Shown: positions 37,999 to 46,139 of the stretch, in pieces
Layout: each line of letters begins with the position of its first letter
Position numbering within the stretch: the first letter of the stretch is position 1
Assembly: GCA_016868055.1 (NCBI GenBank)
Contig: VGHX01000010.1
Location: 1 to 53,608, forward strand
DNA from: Betaproteobacteria bacterium
Lineage (GTDB): Bacteria > Pseudomonadota > Gammaproteobacteria > Burkholderiales > Burkholderiaceae_D
DNA: 53,608 bases
Direction: 5' to 3'
The notes under the pieces: generated by a model
Told to the model about the DNA's origin: nothing
What the model saw: only the letters and a program-made list of their open reading frames with translations
Databases searched by the model: none
Made by a program: the position numbers and the translations under genes

Positions 37999-38814
37999 TC
38001 ACTTTCTTAGGGTGACGTCGACATGTACCGTCATCTGCTCATCACTGCCGCCGCGCCGCATGCCGCGCACCGGCGCTACTGATTCATAATCTCGGCCCAC
38101 CGCAAGCCGGCAGTAATCGGCGGTCTGCAAACACGCGTGCGTGACATCAATACTGACCCAGCCGCTGTAGTCCGCATCCTCGACCCAGACATCGACCCAG
38201 GCATGGCTTGCGCTGTGCTCAACCTCTCCGGGATAAATATAGCCTGAGACGTAGCGCACCGGCAGGCTGACGCTATGGCAGCAGGCGATGAATAGATGCG
38301 CATGATCTTGGCACACACCGAGCCCAAGCCGGAGCGCGTCATCAGCGCTACTCGAAATGGCGGTCGCACCTGATTGATAGCCCACGGCATCGCAGATCGC
38401 TGCAGCCAGCGCAAGTGCTTGAGAGGTGCTTGCGCTCGTACCGCTCAAAGCCCGAGCGGCGAAGGCGCGTACGGCCTCGGTGGGCTCGGTCAGGCGCGTT
38501 GGCACCGTGAACACAGGTAGCTGCAAACTCATTTTTTCACGTATGCGGCCTTGCGTTGGCGCTTGTATTTCTACATGACCCACCGCCGTGATACGTACCT
38601 CTCTAAGCGGCGTGCATAGCGTGACGATGTCGCTGGCATTGCCAAATGCGTTATGCGTTTGACGTCGTTTACCTGGTGTGGTGATGGTCCAGTCCAGCGT
38701 GCGCTGCAGCGGCTCGGCGCGGGGCGTCATATGCAAGCGCTGTATCGAGTACACCGCCGGTGATTCATAGCGATACACCGTCTCATGATGTATCGATAGC
38801 GTGACAAAACTCAT
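37999..38814 (-). CDS. Transglutaminase-like cysteine protease
   Basis: A 271-residue protein. The N-terminal bacterial transglutaminase-like beta domain contains His-His-Glu-Thr-Val-Tyr-Arg-Tyr and Arg-Leu-His-Met-Thr-Pro-Arg. The papain-like core has the Cys of Gly-Leu-Gly-Val-Cys-Gln-Asp-His-Ala-His (near residue 170), the His of Ala-Ser-His-Ala-Trp-Val-Asp-Val, and the Asp of Val-Ser-Ile-Asp-Val-Thr-His. The full catalytic triad is therefore present. It is probably a peptidase or amide-forming enzyme rather than a protein cross-linker. Its start overlaps the alpha-E stop by four bases (ATGA) and it lies nine bases before the Anbu gene. Confidence 0.92.
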   Translation of the reverse strand: MSFVTLSIHHETVYRYESPAVYSIQRLHMTPRAEPLQRTLDWTITTPGKRRQTHNAFGNASDIVTLCTPLREVRITAVGHVEIQAPTQGRIREKMSLQLPVFTVPTRLTEPTEAVRAFAARALSGTSASTSQALALAAAICDAVGYQSGATAISSSADDALRLGLGVCQDHAHLFIACCHSVSLPVRYVSGYIYPGEVEHSASHAWVDVWVEDADYSGWVSIDVTHACLQTADYCRLAVGRDYESVAPVRGMRRGGSDEQMTVHVDVTLRK

Positions 38815-39755
38815 GCCGCCAAGGGTACCAGAAAGTCGTGGCTGACTCGGTTACCCAGCTCGTACACTTGCTCGAGAAACTCGGTCAAGTAGTCGTGAAG
38901 GCCGCGCTGCATGATGTCGTCGATGCTATTGAAGCGTAAGCCTGCGTGTAAACGCCCTGCAAAACGCTCGGTCTCGCGTGACACATCATTGCGCACCTGC
39001 TCCAGATTATTCACGACCTCCGTCAAGCAAGCCATTAATGAGCGCGGCATCTCACCGCGCAAGATGAGTAGCTCTGCGACGCGCTCGGGCGTGATCACGT
39101 CGCGATACGTCTTGCGATAAGTTTCGAACGCTGACACCGAACGCAGCACAGCAGCCCAGTGGTAGTAATCCATCTCGCTGGCCGTCAGTTGCTCGCCATC
39201 GGCACCGTGAAACTTTACATCTAGTAGCCGCGCCGTATTGTCTGCACGCTCAAGAAAGGTGCCTAGTCGAATGAAATAAAACGCTTCATCTTTCAGCATG
39301 GTGCCAATCGTCACGCCTCGCGACAGATGCGAGCGATGTTTGACCCACTCGAAAAATTCCGAGGGATCGCGGTCCAGCATGCCGTCTTTCAGCAAGCTGG
39401 CCATTTCCAGCCAGGTGGTGTTTTGTGTTTCCCACACTTCGGTGGTGAGTGTGCCGCGCACCGCGCGCGCGTTTTCGCGCGCACTTGTCAGACAAGACAC
39501 GATCGATGAAGGATTCATCGGATCGCACACCATGAAGTCGAGCACATCTTTACGGCTGAGGATGCCGTACTTAGCGTCGAATGCGGGCAATAGCTCAGAA
39601 ATGCCGAGTAAAGCGCGCCAGCTTTGTTCCGCAGCTTCGACTGACTGCGGCAGCAATTGCGTTTGAATGTTCACGTCGAGCATTCGCGCGGTGTTCTCTG
39701 CGCGCTCGGTATAGCGTGCCATCCAGAACAAATGGTCTGCTGTACGACTTAACAT
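38811..39755 (-). CDS. Alpha-E domain protein (DUF403)
   Basis: A 314-residue all-helical protein of the alpha-E family, beginning Met-Leu-Ser-Arg-Thr-Ala-Asp-His-Leu-Phe-Trp-Met-Ala-Arg-Tyr. The Arg/Glu-rich first helix and later Leu-Glu-Arg-Ala-Asp-Asn-Thr-Ala-Arg-Leu-Leu-Asp repeat are characteristic. Its biochemical role is unknown; it always travels with circularly permuted ATP-grasp and transglutaminase genes. Unusually, its first 60 bases also occur 188 bases upstream, directly after the ATP-grasp gene. The intact gene therefore starts inside a duplicated segment, with AAGG in the insert as the likely ribosome binding site. The small upstream ORF stops (TAA 39749-39751) two bases past this ATG. 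Confidence 0.92.
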   Translation of the reverse strand: MLSRTADHLFWMARYTERAENTARMLDVNIQTQLLPQSVEAAEQSWRALLGISELLPAFDAKYGILSRKDVLDFMVCDPMNPSSIVSCLTSARENARAVRGTLTTEVWETQNTTWLEMASLLKDGMLDRDPSEFFEWVKHRSHLSRGVTIGTMLKDEAFYFIRLGTFLERADNTARLLDVKFHGADGEQLTASEMDYYHWAAVLRSVSAFETYRKTYRDVITPERVAELLILRGEMPRSLMACLTEVVNNLEQVRNDVSRETERFAGRLHAGLRFNSIDDIMQRGLHDYLTEFLEQVYELGNRVSHDFLVPLAA

Positions 39756-39943
39756 GGGCTATTGCCTTGACATTCAAGCGCGCAGCAAACACCGCCGGCA
39801 GTGTTTTGGCTTCGGCCGGGCTTTACGCCCTTAACGTTCGCTTTGCTCACGTTAGCCTGCGCCGCAATCGCGCGAGCACGATTGTCTGCGCGCTCGGTGT
39901 AGCGTGCCATCCAGAACAAATGGTCTGCTGTGCGACTTAGCAT
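39749..39943 (-). pseudogene. Duplicated, truncated 5' end of the alpha-E gene (64-codon decoy ORF)
   Basis: The ATG at 39943 lies one base after the ATP-grasp stop, with GGAG seven bases upstream: the normal coupled position for the alpha-E gene. The first 60 bases match the intact copy at 57 positions. All three differences are C/T and synonymous (Leu, Arg and Tyr codons). The frame then runs through unrelated sequence and stops within the second codon of the intact copy. The two copies are 188 bases apart, hence out of frame. It may be a remnant, or a leader ORF that couples translation. Confidence 0.85.
39788..39853 (-). other. Three adjacent hairpins in the insert between the two alpha-E starts
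   Basis: Within 66 bases there are three palindromic units. AACGTTCGCTTTGCTCACGTT (39833-39853) has two central mismatches. GGGCTTTACGCCC (39818-39830) has a perfect 4-bp stem. AACACCGCCGGCAGTGTT (39788-39805) pairs at eight of nine positions. The pattern suggests an inserted structured element or a folded leader rather than neutral spacer. No known family was recognised. Confidence 0.6.
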
Positions 39944-39944
39944 G

Positions 39945-41360
39945 TCATCGCTCCAATACCCAGGTATCTTTGGTACCGCCACCCTGCGAAGAATTGACGA
40001 CCAGCGAGCCTTCTTTCAGTGCCACTCGGGTAAGACCGCCCGGCACCATGGTGACGGTCTTGCCCGACAACACAAACGGACGCAGATCGATATGGCGTGG
40101 CGCGATCCCCGATCCAACATAGGTTGGGCAAACGGATAGTGCGAGCGTTGGCTGAGCGATATAGCCATCGGGCTTGGCGATGAGTCGCTGCCGAAAATCT
40201 TCAATCTCTGGACGTGTCGATGCGGGGCCCACCAGCATGCCGTAGCCACCTGCGCCATGCACCTCCTTGACCACGAGTTGATCGAGATGCTCGAGGGTGT
40301 ACTGCAAATCTTCTTTTTTTCTGCACTGCCAGGTCGGCACGTTGTTCAGTATCGGCTGTTCCGACAAATAGAAACGGATCATGTCCGGCACAAACGGGTA
40401 GATGGACTTGTCGTCTGCAACACCGGTACCGATAGCATTCGATAGTGTGACCCGGCCAGCGCGGTAGACAGATAACAGCCCCGCTACACCAAGTGAAGAA
40501 TCCGAGCGGAATACCAGCGGATCAAGGAAGTCGTCATCAATGCGGCGGTAGATCACATCAACACGCTTGGGGCCGCGTGTGGTCCGCATGAAGACGTAGC
40601 CATCATCGACAAACAGATCCTGGCCTTCTACCAGCTCTATGCCCATCTGTTGCGCCAGAAATGCGTGCTCGAAATAGGCCGAGTTGTACATGCCCGGCGT
40701 CATTAACACCACGGTGGGGTCATCGACGCCTGGCGGCGCAACTGATCGCAGCATGTCGAGCAGCAGATCAGGGTAATGCGCGACCGGTGCTACTTTGTGA
40801 TGAGCGAATAGTTCCGGAAACAAGCGCATCATCATCTTGCGGTCTTCGAGCATGTAAGACACGCCGGAAGGCACACGCAAGTTATCTTCAAGGACGTAGA
40901 ATTCGCCCTCACCAGCACGCACGATATCGATGCCAGCAATATGGGCGTAGATATCACTGGTGACGCTGATGCCTTGCATCTCGGGACGGTACTGTGCATT
41001 ACGAAACACCTGCTCAGCAGGCATCACGCCAGCGCGCACGATATGTTGTTCGTGATAGATATCGTGAATGAACAGATTGAGCGCTTGCACACGCTGGCGC
41101 AAGCCTCGTTGCAGTGTTTCCCATTCGGCAGCCGGGATAATACGCGGGATGATGTCAAAAGGAATTAGTCGTTCAGTGCCTGCCTCGCTGCCATACACCG
41201 CGAAGGTGATGCCAACGCGCCGAAACATGAGATCGGCTTCGACACGTTTGCGTGCAACGATGTCAGCCGGCTGTTCAGCCAGCCAGCGGTCAAAGCCCTG
41301 ATAGTGCGGACGCGTGTTAGCGCCGCTCTCATCAAACATTTCGTTGAAAAACCGGGCCAT
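39945..41360 (-). CDS. Circularly permuted type 2 ATP-grasp protein (DUF404/DUF407)
   Basis: A 471-residue protein predicted to form peptide bonds with ATP. Typical segments are Gly-Ile-Thr-Phe-Ala-Val-Tyr-Gly near residue 50, Arg-Ile-Ile-Pro-Ala-Glu-Trp-type residues after it, and Tyr-Val-Leu-Glu-Asp-Asn-Leu-Arg-Val-Pro-Ser-Gly-Val-Ser-Tyr (Mg site). Further on are Arg-Arg-Ile-Asp-Asp-Asp-Phe-Leu-Asp and Val-Lys-Glu-Val-His-Gly-Ala-Gly-Gly-Tyr-Gly-Met. The ATG at 41360 (Met-Ala-Arg-Phe-Phe) fits the family; a TTG at 41399 would add 13 residues. It is the first gene of the Anbu operon. Confidence 0.92.
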   Translation of the reverse strand: MARFFNEMFDESGANTRPHYQGFDRWLAEQPADIVARKRVEADLMFRRVGITFAVYGSEAGTERLIPFDIIPRIIPAAEWETLQRGLRQRVQALNLFIHDIYHEQHIVRAGVMPAEQVFRNAQYRPEMQGISVTSDIYAHIAGIDIVRAGEGEFYVLEDNLRVPSGVSYMLEDRKMMMRLFPELFAHHKVAPVAHYPDLLLDMLRSVAPPGVDDPTVVLMTPGMYNSAYFEHAFLAQQMGIELVEGQDLFVDDGYVFMRTTRGPKRVDVIYRRIDDDFLDPLVFRSDSSLGVAGLLSVYRAGRVTLSNAIGTGVADDKSIYPFVPDMIRFYLSEQPILNNVPTWQCRKKEDLQYTLEHLDQLVVKEVHGAGGYGMLVGPASTRPEIEDFRQRLIAKPDGYIAQPTLALSVCPTYVGSGIAPRHIDLRPFVLSGKTVTMVPGGLTRVALKEGSLVVNSSQGGGTKDTWVLER

Positions 41361-41425
41361 GCTTTCCGCATCCTGATCTTGTGTAATCAGGCTACGCAAT
41401 CAAGAAGCATGCCAGTCGGCTTTTA

Positions 41426-43462
41426 TCAGGGTGCGCGCAACTGATCCACCAGCGCCAACTGTCGCTCGCTCGGTGCCGGCGTCAGCAGGGTGACGACCAC
41501 CATCGCGGTGAAGCCCGCCGGCACGCCGAAGATACCTGCCGATACCGAGGCAATGTGAAACCACTGATGAGCCGCGCTACCACCAAACGCCGGACTGGTT
41601 TGCACCAAATAGATCGCGCACACTAAAAATCCGACCAACATTCCGGCGATTGCCCCTTGTTGGTTCGCGCGTTTCCAAAAAATGCCCAAAACTAGTGCAG
41701 GAAAGAGCGTTGACGCGGCAAGTGAAAACGCAGCACTCACCATCGAGAGAATATCCCCCGAACGAAATGACGCCACATACGCCGCCAGAAGTGCCACCAC
41801 CAGCAGCAGTAGTTTGGAGGCGGTCACGCGTCGCTGTGCTGAGGCGCGCGGGTTGATCATCTTGAAATAGGTGTCGTGCGAGAGCGCGCTGGCAATCGTC
41901 AGCAGCAGGCCATCGGCAGTCGACAAGGCTGCTGCTAACGCACCGGCGGCGATGAGTGCCGACATCACATACGGTAGCCCTGCGATTTCCGGTGTGGCCA
42001 ACACGATCATGTCGCCATCGATGAGTATTTCGCCGAACTGCACTAAGCCGTCGGCGTTGATGTCAGTGATACTGATCATCGGCTTGTCACGATCGATGCC
42101 GGCCCAGTAGCTTACCCACGAAGGTAAATTAGCGTAGTCGCTTCCCACTAAAGTAGTAATAATTTCGTACCTGACCAGTACTGCCAGCGCAGGCAGCGCG
42201 GTGTACAGCAATAAAATAAACACGAGTGCCCAGAACACCGAGCTACGCGCTGCTGGCACTGAGCGCGTAGTAGAAGATCGCACAAGCACGTGCGGTAAAG
42301 CAGCAGTACCCAGCATCAAACAAAACACCAGCGCCAGAAAATTATTGCGTTGAATATCTGAAGAGACTTGCGCGCTGCCGGCAAAAGCTTGCGCATGAGG
42401 CTGCAGCGGCTGAGCTCGTGCTAACGCCTCTTCGCGCTGGCGTTCCCACAACCGGCGAGCGGCGTCTGGGCTTTTGGGGTAGTCGGCCAGCGCGCGATTC
42501 GCCGCTTTGATATTGATGAGTGAGGCGTTACTGGTTTGCAGATCCTGTAATCGTTTGCGCGCCTCGGCGCGCCCCGCATCCCACGAACGGGGTAGATCCG
42601 CGATTCTCGCTTCAAGCAGTTGTGCACGCTTGAGATACATCTTGCGGACTTGTTGCTCGCTGTCTTTTTCAGTGAGTGCTTGTTCTTGTTTAGCGAGTCG
42701 CTCAAGCGCAGTGCCATAGGCAATTTGCGGCAGCGGGATACCGGTTTGCTTGAGCGCGAGCCAAGACACCGGAATCATGAACGCGATGACGATAATCACG
42801 TATTGCGCGATCTGTGTCAGCGTGATCGCGCGCATACCACCCAGAAAAGAGCACACCAGCATACTCGCCAAGCCTAAAAAAATGCCGACCGAAAAATCAA
42901 TTCCGGTAAAGCGTGAGGTGATCAGCCCGACACCGTAGATTTGCGCTACGACATAGGTAAAAGAAATGATCAGCGTGGCGATCACGGCGATAGCGCGCAC
43001 GGCGCCCGCACCCTCGGTGCCTGCGTAACGGGCTGCCAGGTAATCCGGTACGGTGTACTGACCGAGTCGCCGCACGTAAGGTGCGATCAGTAGCGCGATC
43101 AGACAGAAGCCGCCGGTCCAGCCGAGGATATAGGCCAGACCATCGAAACCGTGAAGGTACAAGCCGCCGGCCAGTCCGATGAAACTCGCGGTGGAGATCC
43201 AGTCTGCAGCGGTCGCCATGCCATTGAATACCGGCGGGATACGCCGGCCAGCCACATAGTATTCATCGACATCCGAGGTACGGCTGAACACGCCGATGGC
43301 TGCGTAAACCACAATCGTGCTGAACAAGAACAAGTAGCCTAACCAGAAGCGTGGAAAGCCTTCGTGCTCGAGAATGGCCAGTGACGCGAGCAGCGCGCAG
43401 AAGCCTGCGGTATAGAGCCAGAAATAGCGCCGCAGCGGGCGAGATAATAGATCAGCGCTCAT
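41426..43462 (-). CDS. Sodium:solute symporter, VC_2705/ActP subfamily
   Basis: A 678-residue transporter with about 13 membrane helices. Family marks are Asp-Glu-Tyr-Tyr-Val-Ala-Gly-Arg-Arg-Ile-Pro-Pro near residue 65, Asn-Gly-Met-Ala-Thr-Ala-Ala-Asp-Trp-Ile-Ser, and Ala-Ala-Leu-Ser-Thr-Ala-Asp-Gly-Leu-Leu-Leu. Residues about 247-365 form a charged, coiled-coil-like soluble insert between helices. The substrate is probably a short carboxylate such as acetate, pyruvate or lactate. The ATG at 43462 overlaps the DUF4212 gene stop by 11 bases; the frame extends 56 codons into that gene without support. The upstream kinase/regulator pair suggests substrate-controlled expression. Confidence 0.9.
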   Translation of the reverse strand: MSADLLSRPLRRYFWLYTAGFCALLASLAILEHEGFPRFWLGYLFLFSTIVVYAAIGVFSRTSDVDEYYVAGRRIPPVFNGMATAADWISTASFIGLAGGLYLHGFDGLAYILGWTGGFCLIALLIAPYVRRLGQYTVPDYLAARYAGTEGAGAVRAIAVIATLIISFTYVVAQIYGVGLITSRFTGIDFSVGIFLGLASMLVCSFLGGMRAITLTQIAQYVIIVIAFMIPVSWLALKQTGIPLPQIAYGTALERLAKQEQALTEKDSEQQVRKMYLKRAQLLEARIADLPRSWDAGRAEARKRLQDLQTSNASLINIKAANRALADYPKSPDAARRLWERQREEALARAQPLQPHAQAFAGSAQVSSDIQRNNFLALVFCLMLGTAALPHVLVRSSTTRSVPAARSSVFWALVFILLLYTALPALAVLVRYEIITTLVGSDYANLPSWVSYWAGIDRDKPMISITDINADGLVQFGEILIDGDMIVLATPEIAGLPYVMSALIAAGALAAALSTADGLLLTIASALSHDTYFKMINPRASAQRRVTASKLLLLVVALLAAYVASFRSGDILSMVSAAFSLAASTLFPALVLGIFWKRANQQGAIAGMLVGFLVCAIYLVQTSPAFGGSAAHQWFHIASVSAGIFGVPAGFTAMVVVTLLTPAPSERQLALVDQLRAP

Positions 43463-43712
43463 GCTCGCTGGGTTGATGGTCGCTTGCCTCAAGCCGCTGC
43501 ATGACCCAAGCGTAGATTCCCACAATCGCGAGATAGACCAAGGTCGCGCCTTGCGATGCGAAGTAATAGTGCAGTGGCCAACCCCACACCGATACCGTAG
43601 ATAGCGGACGCGCAAACACGACAACCACAATCGTGGTCAGCAGCCAGACTACCAGCAGCCCCAGTGTCAACGCCTGCGCCCGGCGCCAGCGGCGTTCATG
43701 GCCGGCGCTCAT
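43452..43712 (-). CDS. DUF4212 small membrane subunit of the symporter
   Basis: An 86-residue protein with two membrane helices (about 15-35 and 50-70). The Pro-Leu-His-Tyr-Tyr-Phe-Ala-Ser-Gln-Gly motif between them is typical of DUF4212 proteins, which accompany VC_2705-type symporters. It overlaps the sensor kinase stop by four bases and the symporter start by 11, which indicates strict co-translation. Confidence 0.93.
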   Translation of the reverse strand: MSAGHERRWRRAQALTLGLLVVWLLTTIVVVVFARPLSTVSVWGWPLHYYFASQGATLVYLAIVGIYAWVMQRLEASDHQPSEHER

Positions 43713-45223
43713 GGCGCGTCATCATCCTTGGCTGCGCTGCCCATTCGGAAGCTGATGCGGAACAGGCAGCCGGGAAAACGCGGGTCTGTGCTGCGCGGGT
43801 TGCTGAAGATATCCACTTCGGCATCATGCCGTAGCGCGATTTCGCGCACAATCGCAAGGCCCAGGCCACTGCCTTCGCTCTCGCTGCCGAGAATTCGGTA
43901 AAAGCGATCAAACACCAAATCGCGCTCGGATGCGGCGATACCCGGGCCGTTATCTTCGACTTCAATAATCGCCAGCGCGCGTGATTCTTCACGACGAACT
44001 CTGACCGTTACGCTGCCGCGCGGCTGCGTGTAAAGCAGCGCATTATCGATCAAGTTATTCAGCATCTCGCGCAGCATGGTTGCGTTGCCAGCGATGACAA
44101 GATTCATCTCGTCTGCCTCGAACCCCAAGTCGATATCGCGCGCTTGTGCGTTGCCGAACCAGTCGTGAACGGTACTGCGCGCCAGCAGCGCCAACTCGAC
44201 GCTTTGCAGCGGTGTAGAGTGCGGCGAATCATTCTCGGCGCGCGCCAGCGCCAGAAGCTGATTGACCAGGCGCGTGGCAGACGCCGAGCTTTTCGCAAGT
44301 TGCTCAAGCGAGCGCTGAATCTCTTCGCGTGCGTCTTGGCGCAGTGCCAGCTCGGATTGCATCCGCATACCTGCCAGCGGGGTTTTCATCTGGTGCGCGG
44401 CGTCAGCAATAAATCGCTTCTGCGACTGAATACTCTGCGCCAGACGGGCCAGCATCTCGTTCAACGAGCGCACCAGCGGCGATATCTCCTCCGGCACGCT
44501 GCGCGAGTCTATCGGCGATAAATCATCGGGTCGTCGAGCGCGGATATTTTCCTGCAGCGTGGTTAACGGCGATAAGCCGCGTGACAATGCAAACCATAAC
44601 AATGCGATTGCAATCGGCAGAATGATAAATTCCGGCAGTATCACGCCTTTGATGATCTGGTTGGCAAGCATACGCCGCTTCTCGGTGGTCTCGGCCATTT
44701 GTACCAGCGCGTAGCGTGGTGCTGCGATCGCTTGCTCGGGGTTGCCGCCTGGCTGCAGATTGACATAGGTGTAGGCAATACGTACCTCGGCATTACGCAT
44801 CTGCCCGTCGCGCATCATGACTGCCCACGGCACGGGTACTTCTTCATCCTCCGGTAATGGAACATCGCTATCGCCGGTGATCAGCTCGCGCTTTGGTCCG
44901 CTGACCTGAAAATAGACATTGTCGACATCATCGGCGCGCAAAATGTCGCGCGCCGCAAACGGTAGCTGCGCGCTCAAATCACCGTTCATCTCTTTCACTT
45001 GCTGCGCGAGTACAGTTACGCGGTCTTCCAGCGAGCGATCAAATGGTTCGTTGGCGATCGATTTTGCAGCAAGATAGGTGACGCCAATCGAGAGCGGCCA
45101 CAGCAGCAGCAGCGGCATCAGCAACCAATCGAGGATGTCGCCAAACAGAGAGCGCGGATTAGCCGGCTGCTCGCTGGCTGGCGTTGTATGCGCGATGGGC
45201 GCTTTCGCCTGATCGGCTTGCAC
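43709..45223 (-). CDS. Sensor histidine kinase (TctE/QseC-like)
   Basis: A 504-residue kinase with membrane helices near residues 30-55 and 195-215 around a periplasmic sensor of about 140 residues (TctE-like N-terminal domain). The linker is followed by the H box Ala-Ala-His-Gln-Met-Lys-Thr-Pro-Leu-Ala-Gly. ATP-binding motifs are Asn-Leu-Ile-Asp-Asn-Ala-Leu, Asp-Asn-Gly-Pro-Gly-Ile and Gly-Ser-Gly-Leu-Gly-Leu-Ala-Ile-Val. The start is GTG eight bases after the response regulator stop, with a weak ribosome binding site. It probably senses the carboxylate imported by the downstream symporter. Confidence 0.9.
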   Translation of the reverse strand: MQADQAKAPIAHTTPASEQPANPRSLFGDILDWLLMPLLLLWPLSIGVTYLAAKSIANEPFDRSLEDRVTVLAQQVKEMNGDLSAQLPFAARDILRADDVDNVYFQVSGPKRELITGDSDVPLPEDEEVPVPWAVMMRDGQMRNAEVRIAYTYVNLQPGGNPEQAIAAPRYALVQMAETTEKRRMLANQIIKGVILPEFIILPIAIALLWFALSRGLSPLTTLQENIRARRPDDLSPIDSRSVPEEISPLVRSLNEMLARLAQSIQSQKRFIADAAHQMKTPLAGMRMQSELALRQDAREEIQRSLEQLAKSSASATRLVNQLLALARAENDSPHSTPLQSVELALLARSTVHDWFGNAQARDIDLGFEADEMNLVIAGNATMLREMLNNLIDNALLYTQPRGSVTVRVRREESRALAIIEVEDNGPGIAASERDLVFDRFYRILGSESEGSGLGLAIVREIALRHDAEVDIFSNPRSTDPRFPGCLFRISFRMGSAAKDDDAP

Positions 45224-45231
45224 GGTGCGGT

Positions 45232-45936
45232 TCAGGCGTGGCCAGCGTTATTCGCCGCTGCCGAGGCGGCGTTGAATTTTTCCAGGCAGTAGCCAAGACC
45301 GCGCACGGTGGCGATACGAACACCGTCGCTCTCGATTTTTTTGCGCAGCCTGTGCACATAAACCTCGATCGCATTGTTGCTGACTTCCTCGCCCCATTCG
45401 CACAGGTGATCGACCAGCTGTTCTTTCGATACAAGGCGACCACTGCGCTTCAATAACACCTCAAGCAAGCCAAGCTCGCGCGCGGAAAGATCAATCATCT
45501 GATCATGAAGGTAAGCGATGCGGCCCACCTGATCAAATGACAGCGGGCCGTGCCGGATCACAGTCGGACCACCGCCCACGCCACGACGGGTTAACGCTCT
45601 GACCCGCGCCTCCAGTTCCGACAACGCGAACGGCTTGGCCATGTAGTCATCGGCACCAAGGTCGAGTCCTTTCACGCGCTGATCGACCGAGTCATTCGCG
45701 GTCAAAATCAATACCGGCAATAGCGACTCACGCGCCCGCAAGCGCCGAAGCACTTCGAGACCCGGCATCTTTGGCAGATCCAGATCAAGAATCAACAGAT
45801 CGAAGTCTTGTGTCGACAGCACACTGTCGGCTGCCTCGCCGTTGTTCACGCAATCGGTGACATAGCCGGACTGTCGCAAGGATCGGGTCAGTCCGTCGGC
45901 GAGCACACTGTCATCTTCAGCAAGCAGGATGCGCAT
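45232..45936 (-). CDS. OmpR-family response regulator
   Basis: A 234-residue two-domain regulator. The receiver begins Met-Arg-Ile-Leu-Leu-Ala-Glu-Asp-Asp, with the phosphoacceptor Asp in Leu-Leu-Ile-Leu-Asp-Leu-Asp-Leu-Pro and the conserved Lys in Tyr-Met-Ala-Lys-Pro-Phe. The C-terminal winged helix contains Leu-Ser-Ala-Arg-Glu-Leu-Gly-Leu-Leu and Val-Arg-Gly-Leu-Gly-Tyr. It is first in an operon with sensor kinase, DUF4212 and symporter genes, and is divergent from recA. Confidence 0.93.
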   Translation of the reverse strand: MRILLAEDDSVLADGLTRSLRQSGYVTDCVNNGEAADSVLSTQDFDLLILDLDLPKMPGLEVLRRLRARESLLPVLILTANDSVDQRVKGLDLGADDYMAKPFALSELEARVRALTRRGVGGGPTVIRHGPLSFDQVGRIAYLHDQMIDLSARELGLLEVLLKRSGRLVSKEQLVDHLCEWGEEVSNNAIEVYVHRLRKKIESDGVRIATVRGLGYCLEKFNAASAAANNAGHA

Positions 45937-46076
45937 AGCGGTGGGTGAGGGTTGGTTGAGCTGCCGAATCTATCGCCGGCTTGTTTCAGTCTATTGGGTT
46001 TGGAAGTTGCCAGCAACCAAGCGGCAGCCCGGCCCGGCGCCGGCCTTGTCAATCCGATAAGTCGGGAAAAATCTTC

Positions 46077-46105
46077 TTGCACTTTTTACTGGAGTTTTAT
46101 ACAGT
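46077..46105 (+). promoter_or_regulatory. Sigma-70 type promoter of recA
   Basis: TTGCAC (46077-46082) and TACAGT (46100-46105) are 17 bases apart; TATACA (46098-46103) is an alternative -10 box. The LexA box overlaps both spacer and -10, as expected for SOS repression. Confidence 0.65.
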
Positions 46106-46106
46106 A
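46087..46106 (+). promoter_or_regulatory. LexA (SOS) box of recA
   Basis: TACTG-GAGTTTTATA-CAGTA matches the LexA consensus TACTG-N10-CAGTA at both outer arms, with an AT-rich core. It ends 33 bases before the recA ATG. Confidence 0.92.
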
Positions 46107-46139
46107 CTGTCCAGTTTCCACTGTACTGAGAGAACAAGC

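Noticed and set aside
45981-46139. N-terminal extension of RecA
   Set aside because: It covers the promoter and LexA box, and RecA proteins begin at the downstream Met.
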